This document shows, in pieces, positions 11,651 to 23,703 of a DNA stretch of 64,000 nucleotides (the first letter of the stretch is position 1; each line of letters begins with the position of its first letter). The stretch lies in NCBI GenBank assembly GCA_963556145.1, contig OY744463.1:6820001-6884000 (forward strand). The letters run 5' to 3'. The stretch comes from Hygrocybe punicea (taxonomy: Eukaryota; Basidiomycota; Agaricomycetes; Agaricales; Hygrophoraceae). Under the pieces are notes generated by a model. It saw only the letters and a list, made by a program, of their open reading frames with translations. It made no database searches and was not told the origin of the DNA. The position numbers and the translations under genes were made by a program.

Positions 11651-12115
11651 AAAAGGTATGCTTGCAAAGTTGACGGGCAAGCTTGCAAAGTTGACGGACA
11701 AGCTTGCAAAGTTCACAGACACGCTGGCAAAGTTGACGGACAAGCTTGCAAAGTTCACAGACACGCTGGCAAAGTTGACGGACAAGCTTGCAAAGTTCAC
11801 AGACACGCTGGCAAAGTTGACGGACAAGCTTGCAAAGTTCACAGACACGCTGGCAAAGTTGACGGACACGCTGGCAAATATGCCGTCAAACTTTGGCAAA
11901 CATGGTGGACATACTGACAAATTTTATGGATACGCTGGCAAAATTCATGGATACTCTTGCCAAGTTCACAGACATGCTGGCAAATATGCTGGACATGCTG
12001 GCAAAATTTACAGATCTGCTGGCAAAATTCACAAACACCACGGCAAATTTTATGGGATCAACATGGACAGTTAATAGCACAATCACGAAGTTCATGGCAT
12101 GCTTGCAAAATATAT
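11651..12115 (-). repeat. Right subterminal minisatellite array, 21/42-bp units
   Basis: Alternating 21-bp units (GACAAGCTTGCAAAGTT-type and GACACGCTGGCAAAGTT-type) give an exact 42-bp period from about 11660 to 11870. They then decay into GCAAATAT, GCAAAATT and GCAAATTTT variants up to about 12115. On the minus strand each unit begins with AACTTTGC, the same word that begins the left array units. The translated heptad-like pattern (AKLTDKLAKFTDT) on the plus strand is a by-product of the 21-bp period. Confidence 0.85.
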
Positions 12116-12299
12116 AAATTTCAAGCAAATTTAAAATACTAGGAATAAAATTTGGAGGGCACTGCAAATGAAAATGTGTCGCTGCAAAGAAATATTGGAA
12201 TTTGGGAAGAAATTCCTCCTCGACAAAATTATTAATTTTGTCCAATGCCACCCTTCATACACCTGTTACAGTAAGTATACTGACATGAATCCTACTCCA

Positions 12300-12885
12300 A
12301 GTCAGAGGGGGAGATTCACATTCAATTTCAAGGTTCGCCGCGCAAGTGGAGATACGCCGTGCGATTCCTGAATTTCGTATTAGGCAAACGGATGGCTCGA
12401 TATGTATAAAGTATATATATGCCAGCTAAGCTGGACTAGTAGTTGCAGATGGAGGAAAGATTGCCGAAACGGACAGAGTCTATAGAGGTAAATCCCATTA
12501 CCGAAAAAGAGGACAAAGCTAGATAGATTCCGGGATGAAACGAAAACAATATCGAATCTACCTTCCCTTGAAGTTGCATTTCCTGTGGAAGCATCCTTGA
12601 ATGCTAGCGAAGAAGTTTGGGTTGCAGTCCACAAGGAGGAAAGGTGGAAGGAAGTCAACCATCAGTCAAGGGGTGGCAACGCAGAAGGGAGTCAAGGGAC
12701 TGAGGACAAATAAGCTAGCATTGCGAATCGGTGCAAGGTCGGCTGAGCGCAGAACCTTGACACTGCTTTTCTAGAGTATAATTTCCATCCACGTCCTGAT
12801 GCATCGGGAGGTCGATGAAGGAGCTTGGGTTGCGGTCTGCAACTAGCATCGTGCACCGTTGCGGGGTCAATGGCCCACTGTTGAG
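12300..12885 (-). pseudogene. Decayed copy of the secreted/membrane protein gene at 13.7-14.6 kb
   Basis: Several stretches match the downstream gene in the same order. GCAAGTGGAGATACGCC at about 12338 corresponds to GCAAGTGGCGATACGCC near 14085. The segment with CCGAAACGGACAGAGT near 12463 corresponds to CCGAAGCGGACAGAGT near 14234. TTGCGGGG-containing sequence near 12863 corresponds to 14616. The reading frame is broken and much is missing. It lies just outside the right array of the putative element. Confidence 0.5.
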
Positions 12886-13731
12886 CGCTCGAGCCTGAGC
12901 CTATGGGTATTAATATTAGACCTTTTCTTATCCAGGTAGAATTGATAACGCTGCGGCCTCTTAGATACAGATCGTCCGCAGTAATTAACTCTTCTAGACT
13001 CTCTTGAGATTGGTGTGTGTAACGGGGATACTACCGGACTCACGTCAGGGAAGATTCAGTATTGGTGTTGGTCCTGGGCAGTGCTAGTGCTCCGCAGCGG
13101 GAGACTGCCGGTGGCGTTGACCAATTTGATGAAAGCTGAATTCGCCGAGGAAGATCATGATGTTGGGGGGTCTGGCGCACCCTGCATGATGGCACCACTC
13201 AACACCACAAGCAACCTGACTGATAGACGCGTGCGGGGGGGGGGGACTCGGATGTCACCTGAGTCCGTTTCTGCATGGGTCAGTCAGGAACTTGCAGTTT
13301 GGCCACCCTGACGATCGCGAGCAAATCAGATAGATATCGATGTGCCGGCATTGGCCCGGGCTTTGTTCAGTGTAAAACTCCGCAGCATGGATGACATCGG
13401 ACAGAAGGGGTTAAACGGAGAGAGAGGAAATGTAGTACGAGCTTTCGGGCATCACATTCGCGTGGGACGGCTCCGATGTGCATGGACACGCTCAAATCAA
13501 CTTCAAAACCACGAGACGCGTTCTACACGACAGTCACGGTCAAGGAGTAGACGTGTGCGCTTCCAGATATTTACCACATCTGATCTGATCACCCACATGT
13601 ACGACCTGAATGAAGTCCTCCAACATATGTAATAGAAATATACAAGGGAAATTTAAAGGGCTGTCCACGTACTTGTCAACACTATCCAATGCTAAATTGT
13701 CATAAGGCTTCTTCGAGCCAAAAAAAAAAAA
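12886..13731. other. Intergenic, no supported gene
   Basis: Two plus-strand open stretches of under 100 codons (13015-13311 and 13342-13632) have no recognisable motif. One is crossed by a run of ten G at about 13230. I see no splice-consistent gene. It probably contains the 3' flank of the minus-strand gene that ends at 13732, and a poly-A tract of about 11 lies at 13720. Confidence 0.4.
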
Positions 13732-14612
13732 TTACACAGTGTCAATTTCCTCATTTTCAAACATAGCGCCGGTTGTCCTAAGACGAAAATCAGGCCCGCC
13801 AAAGGAGGTGAAAAAATCAGCCGACGCACAAAATATCATAAAGAGCGCAGTTTCAAGTGCAATGCTGGCGTATAGAAGATATTTCACCGTAGGGCTGACG
13901 ACCCACGGGGACATTGATGCCCCATCAACACCGCTGGGCGTACGCTCATTTGAAAGTGTTGTCATCTGAACACTAGCGTATATGTATGCGGAACATGGAT
14001 CCTCAGGTTTTGTTCAGACGGTACTATCTGGAGTACTCACATTAGATCAATCAACTCGAAGGTTCCCAGGCTGGAAGATGGGGCAAGTGGCGATACGCCA
14101 TGCGAGTCGACTCGAAGCAGATATTGGGCATACGGAAGGCCTGATATGTGCCAGCTCGTATTGCAGCCCTGCGAAGTCGAAAATCCATCGAACTGGACGG
14201 CTTGAGTAGGGTCGGGGAAGGACAAGATGTCTCCGAAGCGGACAGAGTATATTCCAGAATTTTGGTTCTGACCGATGGTCATGTAAATCCCTGTCCCTGA
14301 AAAAAAACAGAGCAAAGATAAAATAAAATAAAAAGTTGACGAGAATGACTAACCAAAGAACGGAAACAACATTGTATTTCCTGAACCTTGACATTGCATG
14401 GACCAGGGTTCAAGAGAATGACACGAGGAGGCGATTTCCACCCAGGTACCTTCAAACGTAGGACCATCGACGGCAGTAGACGTGGCACTAACTGTGATGT
14501 TTGACGTAGGAACTTGGGTTGTGGTGGAAGGGTGAGCGGAAGTCTGCGAGCCCATTGCAAGGCAAGGGACAGCCATAAGGATAGCAAGACCAATAATGTG
14601 TAGCACCAGCAT
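13732..14612 (-). CDS. Small secreted or membrane-anchored protein, unknown function
   Basis: Three exons run from ATG 14612. The first encodes a signal peptide (MLVLHIIGLAILMAVPCLA) and a Ser/Thr-rich segment, then GTWVEIASSCHSLEPW. A GTTAG...CAG intron leads to TGIYMTIGQNQNSGIYSV and onward to an intron with a TAG acceptor. The last exon carries a hydrophobic segment (KYLLYASIALETALFMIF) near the C-terminus and ends at 13732. The layout, an extracellular domain with a TGIY-type beta motif, resembles many Agaricomycete surface proteins of unknown role; that comparison is from memory. A decayed paralogue lies immediately downstream. Confidence 0.6.
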
Positions 14613-15194
14613 CGAGAATCCTTGCGGGGATCGATGGCTCAGCGCTGACCGTTTTGGCTCGACCTTGAGACTGTCTGTCTACCCACGAACCTTCAATTCT
14701 TGATCAACCTTTCTCCACTGCCACATTCCTATCGGCGCCACACCCGATAAGCATCGTACACGATATGATAGACCCTGTGTGGTGTATCTGTGTACCTTAA
14801 AAACACCAATTTGGGTCATTACTTCCAAGTCCACTCGGGATATTCCGTTGACTGCAAGGTTGCACAGTGAACATCCAGGTTGGAGAATAATAATAATAAA
14901 AAGAGGACGGTGAATGAATTGAGAATGTGTTCGCAATGGCATCGGGATAGCTCTAGATTCCTACCGCGAAATCTGATATATATTCACACTCACCTGACAC
15001 TAGTCCTGATTTTACTTGTGCGGCTGTATGAAGGCTGCAGGCGTAGCATTACTGTTCAGAAAGCAGGGTGTAACTTCTAAGCAACTGGGATGAGTATCAT
15101 GACACTTGGAAACAAACGAGAACATGAGACAGCAGACCGGAAAGAAAAAAAAACCCTCTAATGTCTGCAACCCGATCCACAACCTCTCAACGGA

Positions 15195-15640
15195 TATTCA
15201 TACCAATCACCTCCAAAAATGTTGTCCCAGGCTCATATCCATTCGAAGCCGCCACTCTCTCAAACTCGATCACCTTGGACGCAACATACCCCCCCCCCCC
15301 CCCCATGCTCTGCCGAACTGCGCCAGAATCCTTTCCCGACTGAATTTCCCATAACCTTGATCAAATACTCTGCGACCGCCGCCTCCAGCCCAAGCTGTTC
15401 AGTGCCGAACATGACATCCGAGCGAAGAAGCCAGAAACGCCATTTTGATCCACCTGTCATAGAGCACAACGCGGATCGGGCGGTCCACATCGTCGAAGGG
15501 GGCAGTAATTTGCCCCCTGATCGGCCGCGATGAGGGATAGTTACCGTCGGTATAGCATGGGGTTGGTCCCATGCACGTAACGGGGACGGGCGATGAGGGC
15601 ACGGAGGAGCGGGATATCGTTTGGGACGCAATGGTATGGA
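15195..15640 (-). pseudogene. Hypothetical ORF with two apparent frameshifts
   Basis: After a possible intron (GTAACT...GACAG), the minus strand reads KWRFWLLRSDVMFGTEQLG, then AAVAEYLIKVMG. After a one-base shift it reads KFSRERILAQFGRAW, and after a run of 16 G (15289-15304 on the complementary strand) it reads YVASKVIEFERVAASNGYEP. Composition and amphipathic pattern look like protein, but the frame breaks twice, the second time inside the homopolymer. It is either a decayed gene or a good gene with homopolymer errors. No family is recognised. Confidence 0.35.
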
Positions 15641-18600
15641 TCTTTAGGAGCTTCTTCAATATTTCATTTTTATTTTTGACGCAGTGTTTTTTTTTTTGTG
15701 TTTGCACCTGGCACGCCCTGCGCAATGCTTGATATGAGCAAGAGACAAAGGCACTTCAGAGAGTGATGTGATGACAATTCGGATGGACACTCACCGTTGA
15801 TCAATAATACATACAAAACAAAATCGAGTTTCGCCTTACAGCTGCCGCACACGGGTTCCCCCCCCTCCCCTCCCCCCCCAATCGCACCCATTCCTATGAC
15901 GAATTATGCGGAACTGACAATACAGTGTATATACGAGAAATCGAGCTGGGTAATAAAATCGTGCGGTTAAAAACCTCACCCCCCCCACGAAATGCATGAT
16001 TCAAATGACTCACTAATTCCTTTGGACAGTCAGGAGGGATGCGACATCCTCCGACCAGGGTTCATGGATATCCACTGCCTTTTTCCGCCGACATCCTTTT
16101 GCCTCGTCATGTTATTGAATTGATAAAACATTTGAACGCCTACCCCTTTCTGCAGCAACATGAGGGGTGACAAGTGACAAGTGATTTCAGGGCACACGTC
16201 CACCCCCGAGTCTTGGCCCCGCGACGCACACCGTGACGCACACTCACACGCCCCCAGGCTGCAACCCGGTTCGTCAAATGCCGCTTGCGTTCGCGCCGAA
16301 ACGAAACGAAATGTAACACACTGTTGTCACCCCATCCCATACCTTGAACTCTCGTACACCACCCTGTACCTGACATCCTGGGGCCCGCTTGGCGAGCGTG
16401 GACGGGTCGCAATTGTCCTGTTTCCACGTCAAGCTCAACAATAGGGTATACGTCTTTGGAGACAGAGAGCGTGGGTAGGAGCTTTTCCCCGATCCTTGTT
16501 CCAGCGCGAAGGGTCTGTGTTGACAACGTTGACAGTGGAGGTGTTAAATTTGAGGGCAAAGGTGGGCATAGCAATGGGTAACGTTTGGACTTCACGAGAG
16601 TCATGTGACACCACTTATTGCAAACACCGCCGATATGGGTCGGATATCATACCCACTCGTCGTCAATAACGTTGTCCACGTTCCTCATTTTTCACTGAAT
16701 GCCAAATTAGAGCGATGGTGTGAGAGAAACGGCCACACTTCATTTGGGAAGTGAGGCAGGAAGGCTCGACTGTTCTTGCACCATCATGATGGAAACTTAT
16801 TACAGTGTGTTGATTCAACGACCAGATTGTCGTAACTTATCCGCCCGTAGCCTCCCATGAGACCTATCCGCGGATAGGATATCACCACAAACGGGGCTAA
16901 GAGATCTAACTTGCTTTCGGTATTGCATAGGGGACTCACCGCTGCCCCCCTATTAGAGTTCAAAGATTGCTTCGCCTCAGTGCCATCCTTGCCTCAGTTC
17001 CAACTCGCAGGGAAATTATTAATGCGGAACCGATGTGGCATCGACTTCGTACGCCCGAGTCGGGAGTAAAGGTTACACGAATGATCGATCGGTTGGAAAA
17101 AAATTCCATGCCCCCCAGACATTAAAAAAAATGTGCCTTTGTAGGCTGCATCCTATCCACTCGCCTAAACTATTATCCGACCCCCCCTGCGTCAAGTTGG
17201 CTCCCCAAGTCTGTTTGTCGTGCCGACCACTCCCTCGTCCACGTCGCTGACACGTTTGTCGCTTCGCTACAGTGGTATAGTCTATTTTCGGTGGCAAGTG
17301 TGGGTCAGGGAAAATTTTCCGCCCCTCTTGAGATCTTTCAAAAAGCAACGCCGCGGGATTCCCAAGCACAACAACAAAAAGCACGCCATTATCATATGTC
17401 CAACGCGTTTCGTCGAACTATCAGGATGAAGCCAAAAAAGACTGAAACCCGAGGTCAACAATCTTGGGGGGGGCGGCAGGTCTGCTGCATCATTGATGTC
17501 CAGCTGCTCCTTGACAAATTCCTTCAAGCGGCTATCTCTGTCAAGACCATCCTTTGGGCGCTAGTCGCGGGTCCCCTGTGTAGTAGGGGGTCATCAAATT
17601 GCTTATCCCTGTCACAAGTCCACACTTGACAGACTTGCGGCAGCTGTAGAAATCCGATGTTAGCCTGGACTCCGCGCGAGATCAACAGGAACTCACTGGA
17701 TTAATGAGCGATCGGCCCGGGCCTGAGTGATAGTCGTACCCCATGACTCGGAGTGTCTTTTTCTTGTTTGTCAGGGATATGAATAAGGGCGAAAAGTACT
17801 GCTGAGCTTTTTACCTGTGTTGCTGCGGACTGGCCCCTGAGAGAACAAGATATCTTTCGTCACCGGTGGATTAAGACCTTCAAAGCCTTGGAAGCCGACG
17901 GCGCCACCTAAACTGCTTCATCATCATCATTGACATTGCACAAATTGCAAAGCGGTGAAATAATCATTATTGGACACATACTCACCGCGTGCTGTTTTTT
18001 GTTGTTGAGGAGGTAAGTGCCTGATCTGACACTGACAGCGCGCGGGTCATCGTTGACCGTGACATTCTGAATTTCGCATCATAATGGGCCAGGACCATCT
18101 CGCCGTTGTAACGGGTTAAAGACCACGATTGCCAATATTTTGCTTTGCCTCACCACCGCTGACCCCGATTTGACCTGAATGAACGCACGTGGGAACACTG
18201 GTAAGTCCGGTGGCGCGGACGGGGCACCAGGTCCGAGTCAAGCCGCTGAGCTAGTTCATCGATAATCGATAACCCTTACAATGTCACTCACTGTATGCCC
18301 AAGGCAAATGGCCGAAGTAGCAGCTTGAAACACCCACCCTACAACAACACGCAAATTTGTATCATCCGGAGCTGCCAGGCGAGACTCTCTCATGGCATTG
18401 GATCCATAGTCGAGATTCGAGAAACACCCTTGTGTTTGTTTGTGCATCAAAGGGAAGAGGCCAAAAGGTTACGAGACGTTGACGGAAGGGTATAGGAAGG
18501 TTGGTCTAACGGCAGCTGGGCAAGTGGAGTTGATACCGAAGGGTAAGTACCGACTTCCGAGCACCGATATCGATGTATCTATCGTTGGTGGACCATGGAC

Positions 18601-21579
18601 GGTTCAAACGGGTGATCGCGATGATGATATAATATACATTTCTTTTGCATCATTTGAATTTTCTTTTTTTTTTTAAAGTTCGAAATCATCATGAACTTGA
18701 CCATTCCATACGAGGATACAACTCAAGGCGAACGCGTACGTTAACTAAATCCCCCACCCGATGTCGTACAACATTTTTGCGATTCCCGCTAAAAACAAGA
18801 TGAAGATGGCATCAACTGGAAGTGGCGGTTCCACGGATCCAAGTGAGATTGATTATTATTATTTTGCTTCGAAGTTCTGAGCGCGACGCAAATTCGCAGG
18901 CATTACCGGCCTGATTGATTCGGAGAGACTCCGCGAGGAGGCATGTGGTGAACGCTCGGGATGATGACCAAGGCCGAAGCGGCTACTCTAGGATGTGATC
19001 CGACATGTTATCCGGGTCCCGAACACCCAAACCCCATTGTTTTTTGTTCCCCTTTCTCCGTCTTGGGGAGAGGAGAGGGTAAGCAAAAATTTGCAAATTT
19101 TATTTAGTGCCGGAGGTGCCAGCCCAATTCGCATTCGCATCGGTGCCAAAAAGTCGAGCACCTGCCAGTGGCAAGTGCGTTCAACTTTCTTCGACCCTTA
19201 AAACTAAACTAAACTAAACTATACTTTGCCAGACTCGAGACTTTTTTTGCGATCCATTTCAAAGGTTGGTTTATTGTAAGGAGCTCGGGTAGTCCAGGTC
19301 AGGACAAAAAAAAAAAAAGATCACAATGAAAATTCTAATCCACACACAATGACGGAAGTGAGGCAGTCGTCTCAAGAATCAAGATGGGCCCATCAAGAAT
19401 GCAAGACGATTCTTGCGGGTCTCCCATTGAACTTGCCATCATATGCAATCGGAGCTTGCGTTTAGCACACACTAGTACTGGGACAATCATTGTTTTTTGT
19501 TAGTCGAGCGCCTCATTCAATAAGCCTCAATAAGCTATTGAGTTCATTTTTCATTCCTTTTGATAGGCACACATATCGATAATTTACTGCACGATCTTGG
19601 CTCCTTGGGGGTGGAGAGCACTCCTGTGGCCCACCGTTTTCTGGAAGACACTCCAGAGCTTGAATGACCGCCATATATGATGATGGGGCCCGATCTCTTT
19701 CTGATTCGGGTTTTACCCCGACCCGACTGAATTGCTCCCTGTTGCCCAATAGCAACCGTTGCGTAGCGTAACGTACCCCATTGAAAACCCATTCAAAATG
19801 ATTCAATTAACGTTAACAATAATAATGACACCGTCGGCAAGAGGTCTTGATGAAGCCGATAAGTAAACTTTTTTTTTTCTCTCTCTCTCTCCAGATCTCA
19901 TCGTTTGTGGACTCCAGGCCATCATGTTCCGTTGTTTCTGAATACAGACTATCTATACTGGGACAAGTTACAACGGGTGTTTTGAAGAAGCGGTGAGCGA
20001 GAACTGCTTTGAAATCCTAAGTTGGCCTTTGAAAGTTTGTCCGAAGTTTTGACCACGATTGCATCTAGGGAAGGCGGAGGGGTTGGACTAAATATTACCA
20101 GGCCAGTTCTGGAGTCGATATGAGATGAGGGTGTATAGTATCGACACGTGCACAGTTTTGTTAGCCGGGGTTCGGTGAGTAACTTTTAGCGATAGACCGA
20201 AGAAGGAAAAAAAAAGCACTTGCCAAAAACGTCGTGAAATTCTGAATGCGAGAGAGATAGAGTCCCTTACTAAAGGTGTCATCGCATCCGTCAGGTGGCT
20301 CCTCTGAGTCAAAAAGGTCCTTGATAGCGCAAGAAACTGAAATGTTTTGTTCTGTCACGGTTTAACTGCCTCCAAGGGGCGAAACCAAATGCGTCAACCC
20401 GTTCCACTTGGGCGTTTAGCCGTGTACACCGCACTGCTTTTTGTCTCCCAAAGTGATCACAGTGATCAAGACACACCGTTCAATGAACACATGCGCGCGG
20501 TGTAAATCGGACATCAAATGTGCAAATCTATTTGAAACACCGCTTACGGCATGCGGACATTGCAACGTTGCGCTTAGTTCGGCAAGACCCTTTGTCGAGT
20601 CTGGGCGCCGTTAATCACAAGTTTTTGTGGCGGTGAAGCGGAATGACAGATTTTCGGGCCATTCGCTGTGGAACCAGTCAGGCTCTGCTCCAAGGCGTTC
20701 AGGCCTGGTCTCAACATGTTACAGACTCAGGAGCTGAGTCAAATTTACCCTGGTTGGGCGCTGAGCCGTGGACTCCGCTGGGCTCGAGACTGTGTAGGCT
20801 CGAAAGGCATCCCCTAGGATAGATAGGATGGGGGCAGTTAGTCACCTCCCGAATCGCATAATATATCGGATCCTGCAGTACGCCCTTCAAAAAGGTCACA
20901 ATGGAGATGATGGAGTGTCCCTGTTGAATGTGTATATACGATCTTACGTGGCCGACGAGCACGGCGCACAATGGAATGAGATCCTCGCGTACATTGGAAA
21001 TCGGGGTTGCCATGAACGCCGTGTCACTACTATGGAGCAGTTGGAACTTGGCTGAATAGGGGAAAATGGAAGAACTAGTGGAAGAAAAGAAAAAAAAACG
21101 GGTATTTGATCTGGATTGAGGTGTCAGTGCAGGTACATCGTAACGGTAACACATGCACGGTCGTAGCGCCAGTAGTACAAACACTGCACACTGCACAGAC
21201 GAGCTGTAGCAGATTTCCTTTGGTGGCAATGGAAATGCTGGATGCAGAGAGAAATGGAAATGTTAGCATTACCGGATATGGGAAGGATAAGGTCAAGAAG
21301 ATGGGGAATCCCTGGGGAATCCCCGATGCCGTGAGTGCCGTGATTGGACAAGTCAAATGAAATAAATAAATAAAATTGTGCTGAGTTTGTATAATTGAGA
21401 CTCAGTGCAGCCCGTTCCGCCTGTGAGCCAACCCTTGCAATCGCGGCTCGTTGACCGTTGTCCCCCTGTTTGTGTCTCTAAGCGGAAATGCAGCCACGTC
21501 CGCCAATTTACTGCACCTCCGAGCCCGTTCAAGCTCGAGTCCCGTTTTAAATATGCTTGCTCCCGCCTGAGCTCTCTCC
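15641..21579. other. Long stretch without a convincing gene
   Basis: I found no complete model here. Minus-strand islands look coding-like but do not chain together. They are near 17.3-17.5 kb (VKEQLDINDAADLPPPP), 17.7-18.1 kb (around NVTVNDDPRAVSVRSGTYLL), 20.3 kb (KDLFDSEEPPDGCDDTF) and 20.8-21.1 kb (around NVREDLIPLCAVLVGH). Frames change between them. The pattern fits one or more decayed intron-rich genes. A short AAACT microsatellite lies at about 19198-19220, and several C, G and T homopolymers occur. Confidence 0.4.
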
Positions 21580-21629
21580 ATGATCTTCTGCACCCCCCCA
21601 TATTTACTCCACTCCTCGTCGTCTTCTAC

Positions 21630-23703
21630 AATGACCGCCACCCTTCCCTCAATCCCCTCCCACCTCTTCTCCTCTTTCGCTCTCTGGCGCCAGCCATCTC
21701 ATGACGCCCCACTCACGCCCCCAATGACTTCCCTATTCGAAGAGAGGAAAATGCTGCCGAGCATCCAGCTCACAACATTGCCCCCAATATCTCATCTCGA
21801 CAGGCATCTACCTCCTCGTACGCCCCCTTTTTCTTCTTCTACTTCTTCTTCATTCTCATTCAACGTCTATGCAGTAACCCCCCCACGGCTGGAGGTCTCT
21901 TCCTGTCAATATTCGTCTCCCAGTTCTCCAATGTTGCCAACACCGGGTCTGCCCAACCCTTACCCACCACCACTCCAAGTCGCGTCGGATGTCTTTCAGA
22001 CGAACTCTGATCTCCCGCCAGACGCCTACCCCATTGTGGACTGGCTCGATTTTTCTCGGAAACGTTCGGCGCATTTTATTGCTGAAAAAACTTGCGAGAT
22101 GCTTTGTTACCTCTGGTTCTCTTTGCCTTCGTCCAATTCTTCTCTCGAACCGAATTTACTCCCCTATTCAAATCAACGCAACTCAGCTACGACTTCTCTT
22201 CAGCTTCATGCCACCCCCACTTTCGTTCACTTCATGCAAAAATTGCTCGAGACAACTCAAGTCAGCCAGTCCGTGATCGTACTCTCCTTACATTACATCT
22301 ACCGTCTGAAGGAGCGTAATCGCTATACAACTGGCCAAGCAGGAAGTGAATTTCGCATTGCCGTCGCTGGCTTGATGATGGCCAACAAATTTCTCGACGA
22401 GTGTGTTGACTTCATTTCTTTACTTATTTTTCGTTTGGGGTTCTAAATTAATCCCCCCGCAGTAACACCTACACAAACAAGACCTGGTCCGAAGTGTCTG
22501 GCATCAATTTGGATGAAATCAACAGAATGGAACGCGAATTCCTTGTCGGCATCGATTTTGGCCTATACGTGGACAAACAAACTTACGAGTCTTGGCTGAA
22601 CTTGCTCAAGGGTCTAGTGTGGGCGAAAGAGATGGACAGCAGACAGTGGCGTCGTTCTCGTTCTCATGGAATCGCACGTGTGCCGAGATTACTGCATCCG
22701 CAGTCCTCTGCCCAGTCAGCACGCAAGTATTCTGCGAGATATCAGACGTCGTATCGCGCACGATCCACCTCTCCGGCTTTTTCCAAACTTTCTACACCTC
22801 CATATAATGCCAAAGATTCCTATCCCGTCCAGGCCCCGGTATTTGCCGATAATAACACTTCACCCACGCTCCGATTGGGTTCGAAGCGTTCTGCTGCAGC
22901 CGCATTCTCGCCCACATCGGCCACTTTTGCACAAATACCGGCGAAGCGTCCTGTTTCTATGTCACTGGTGATCCCTGAATATGTTCCTGGGAATGGTGCA
23001 AGTTCCAAATCCCACTCCCCTTTGGAGCCTTTGCAATCGTTTGCGAAACTGTCAATCGGCTCATCTCCGGGCGTCCCCCCTTCATCGCAAATGGCGCCAT
23101 CGTCCGCTTTTGTACCATCGACAAACCAGGACAATGTGCCCACGACATTGGTTACGGCTTATTCCGTCGACGAAAGAAGAAGAACGGTTCCCCCTCAGGT
23201 AATAGCCAGCGCACCCCTTTTTTGACATATGATCACGAGACTGACGGCAACTTTTTTTTTACTTTGGGTAGAACTTGTATTTTTACTCGCTCGCTGGTTC
23301 GCCTATGGAAAATGAAGAAGAAAGTCGATATCGTAAGGCGAAGCTACGTTACCACCAACCGCCGCCACCAACAACATATTACGCGCCCCGGCCTCCTATA
23401 CCCGTTGACATCCAGTCAGCATCGACTAGTCCGCATGACCTTCATATGAATCTCCCCCCTGCATTGCCACATCTTCACGACACCGTTTGGTCACAACAAC
23501 AAAATGGGAGCAAGGCACCTGCTTTCACGGGCTACTCCACCCCTCCACAACAGGACCTGCCGCACTGCATGCGATGTTCGGTTACGTCGGCTCCATTTGC
23601 TAACGCCGGGCCACCGGGTGTTCAATTCTACTACACCGCCCCCGTACAGCAAGCGCCTGCCGTATATTCTCACCATTTTTCTAGAGGTCGACCATGTTAC
23701 TGA
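21630..23703 (+). CDS. PHO80/PCL-type cyclin
   Basis: Exons are 21630-22400, 22463-23198 and 23272-23703, with clean GT-AG junctions. After a Pro/Ser-rich N-terminus, a cyclin box begins near DWLDFSRKRSAHFIAEKTCEM. It includes FMQKLLETTQVSQSVIVLSL, FRIAVAGLMMANKFLDDNTYTNKTWSEVSG and EREFLVGIDFGLYV, the usual order for Pcl/Pho80 cyclins that bind Pho85-type kinases. The tail is long, Pro/Ser/Tyr-rich and low in complexity. An alternative start at 21724 would shorten the N-terminus; 21630 is used because the longer frame is open and preceded by a pyrimidine-rich leader. An AT-rich TTTTAAATAT lies about 80 bp upstream. Its role is probably nutrient or cell-cycle control through a partner CDK. 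Confidence 0.85.

Noticed and set aside
11559..12251. Long frames on both strands with heptapeptide repeats (AKLTDKLAKFTDT and complements)
   Set aside because: The 21-bp unit keeps several frames open. The nucleotide repeat explains the peptide, and both strands look equally good.
18180..18300. tRNA-like segment with AGCCGCTGAGCTAGTTCATCG
   Set aside because: No cloverleaf with matching acceptor and T arms could be drawn. No tRNA or rRNA was found anywhere in the window.
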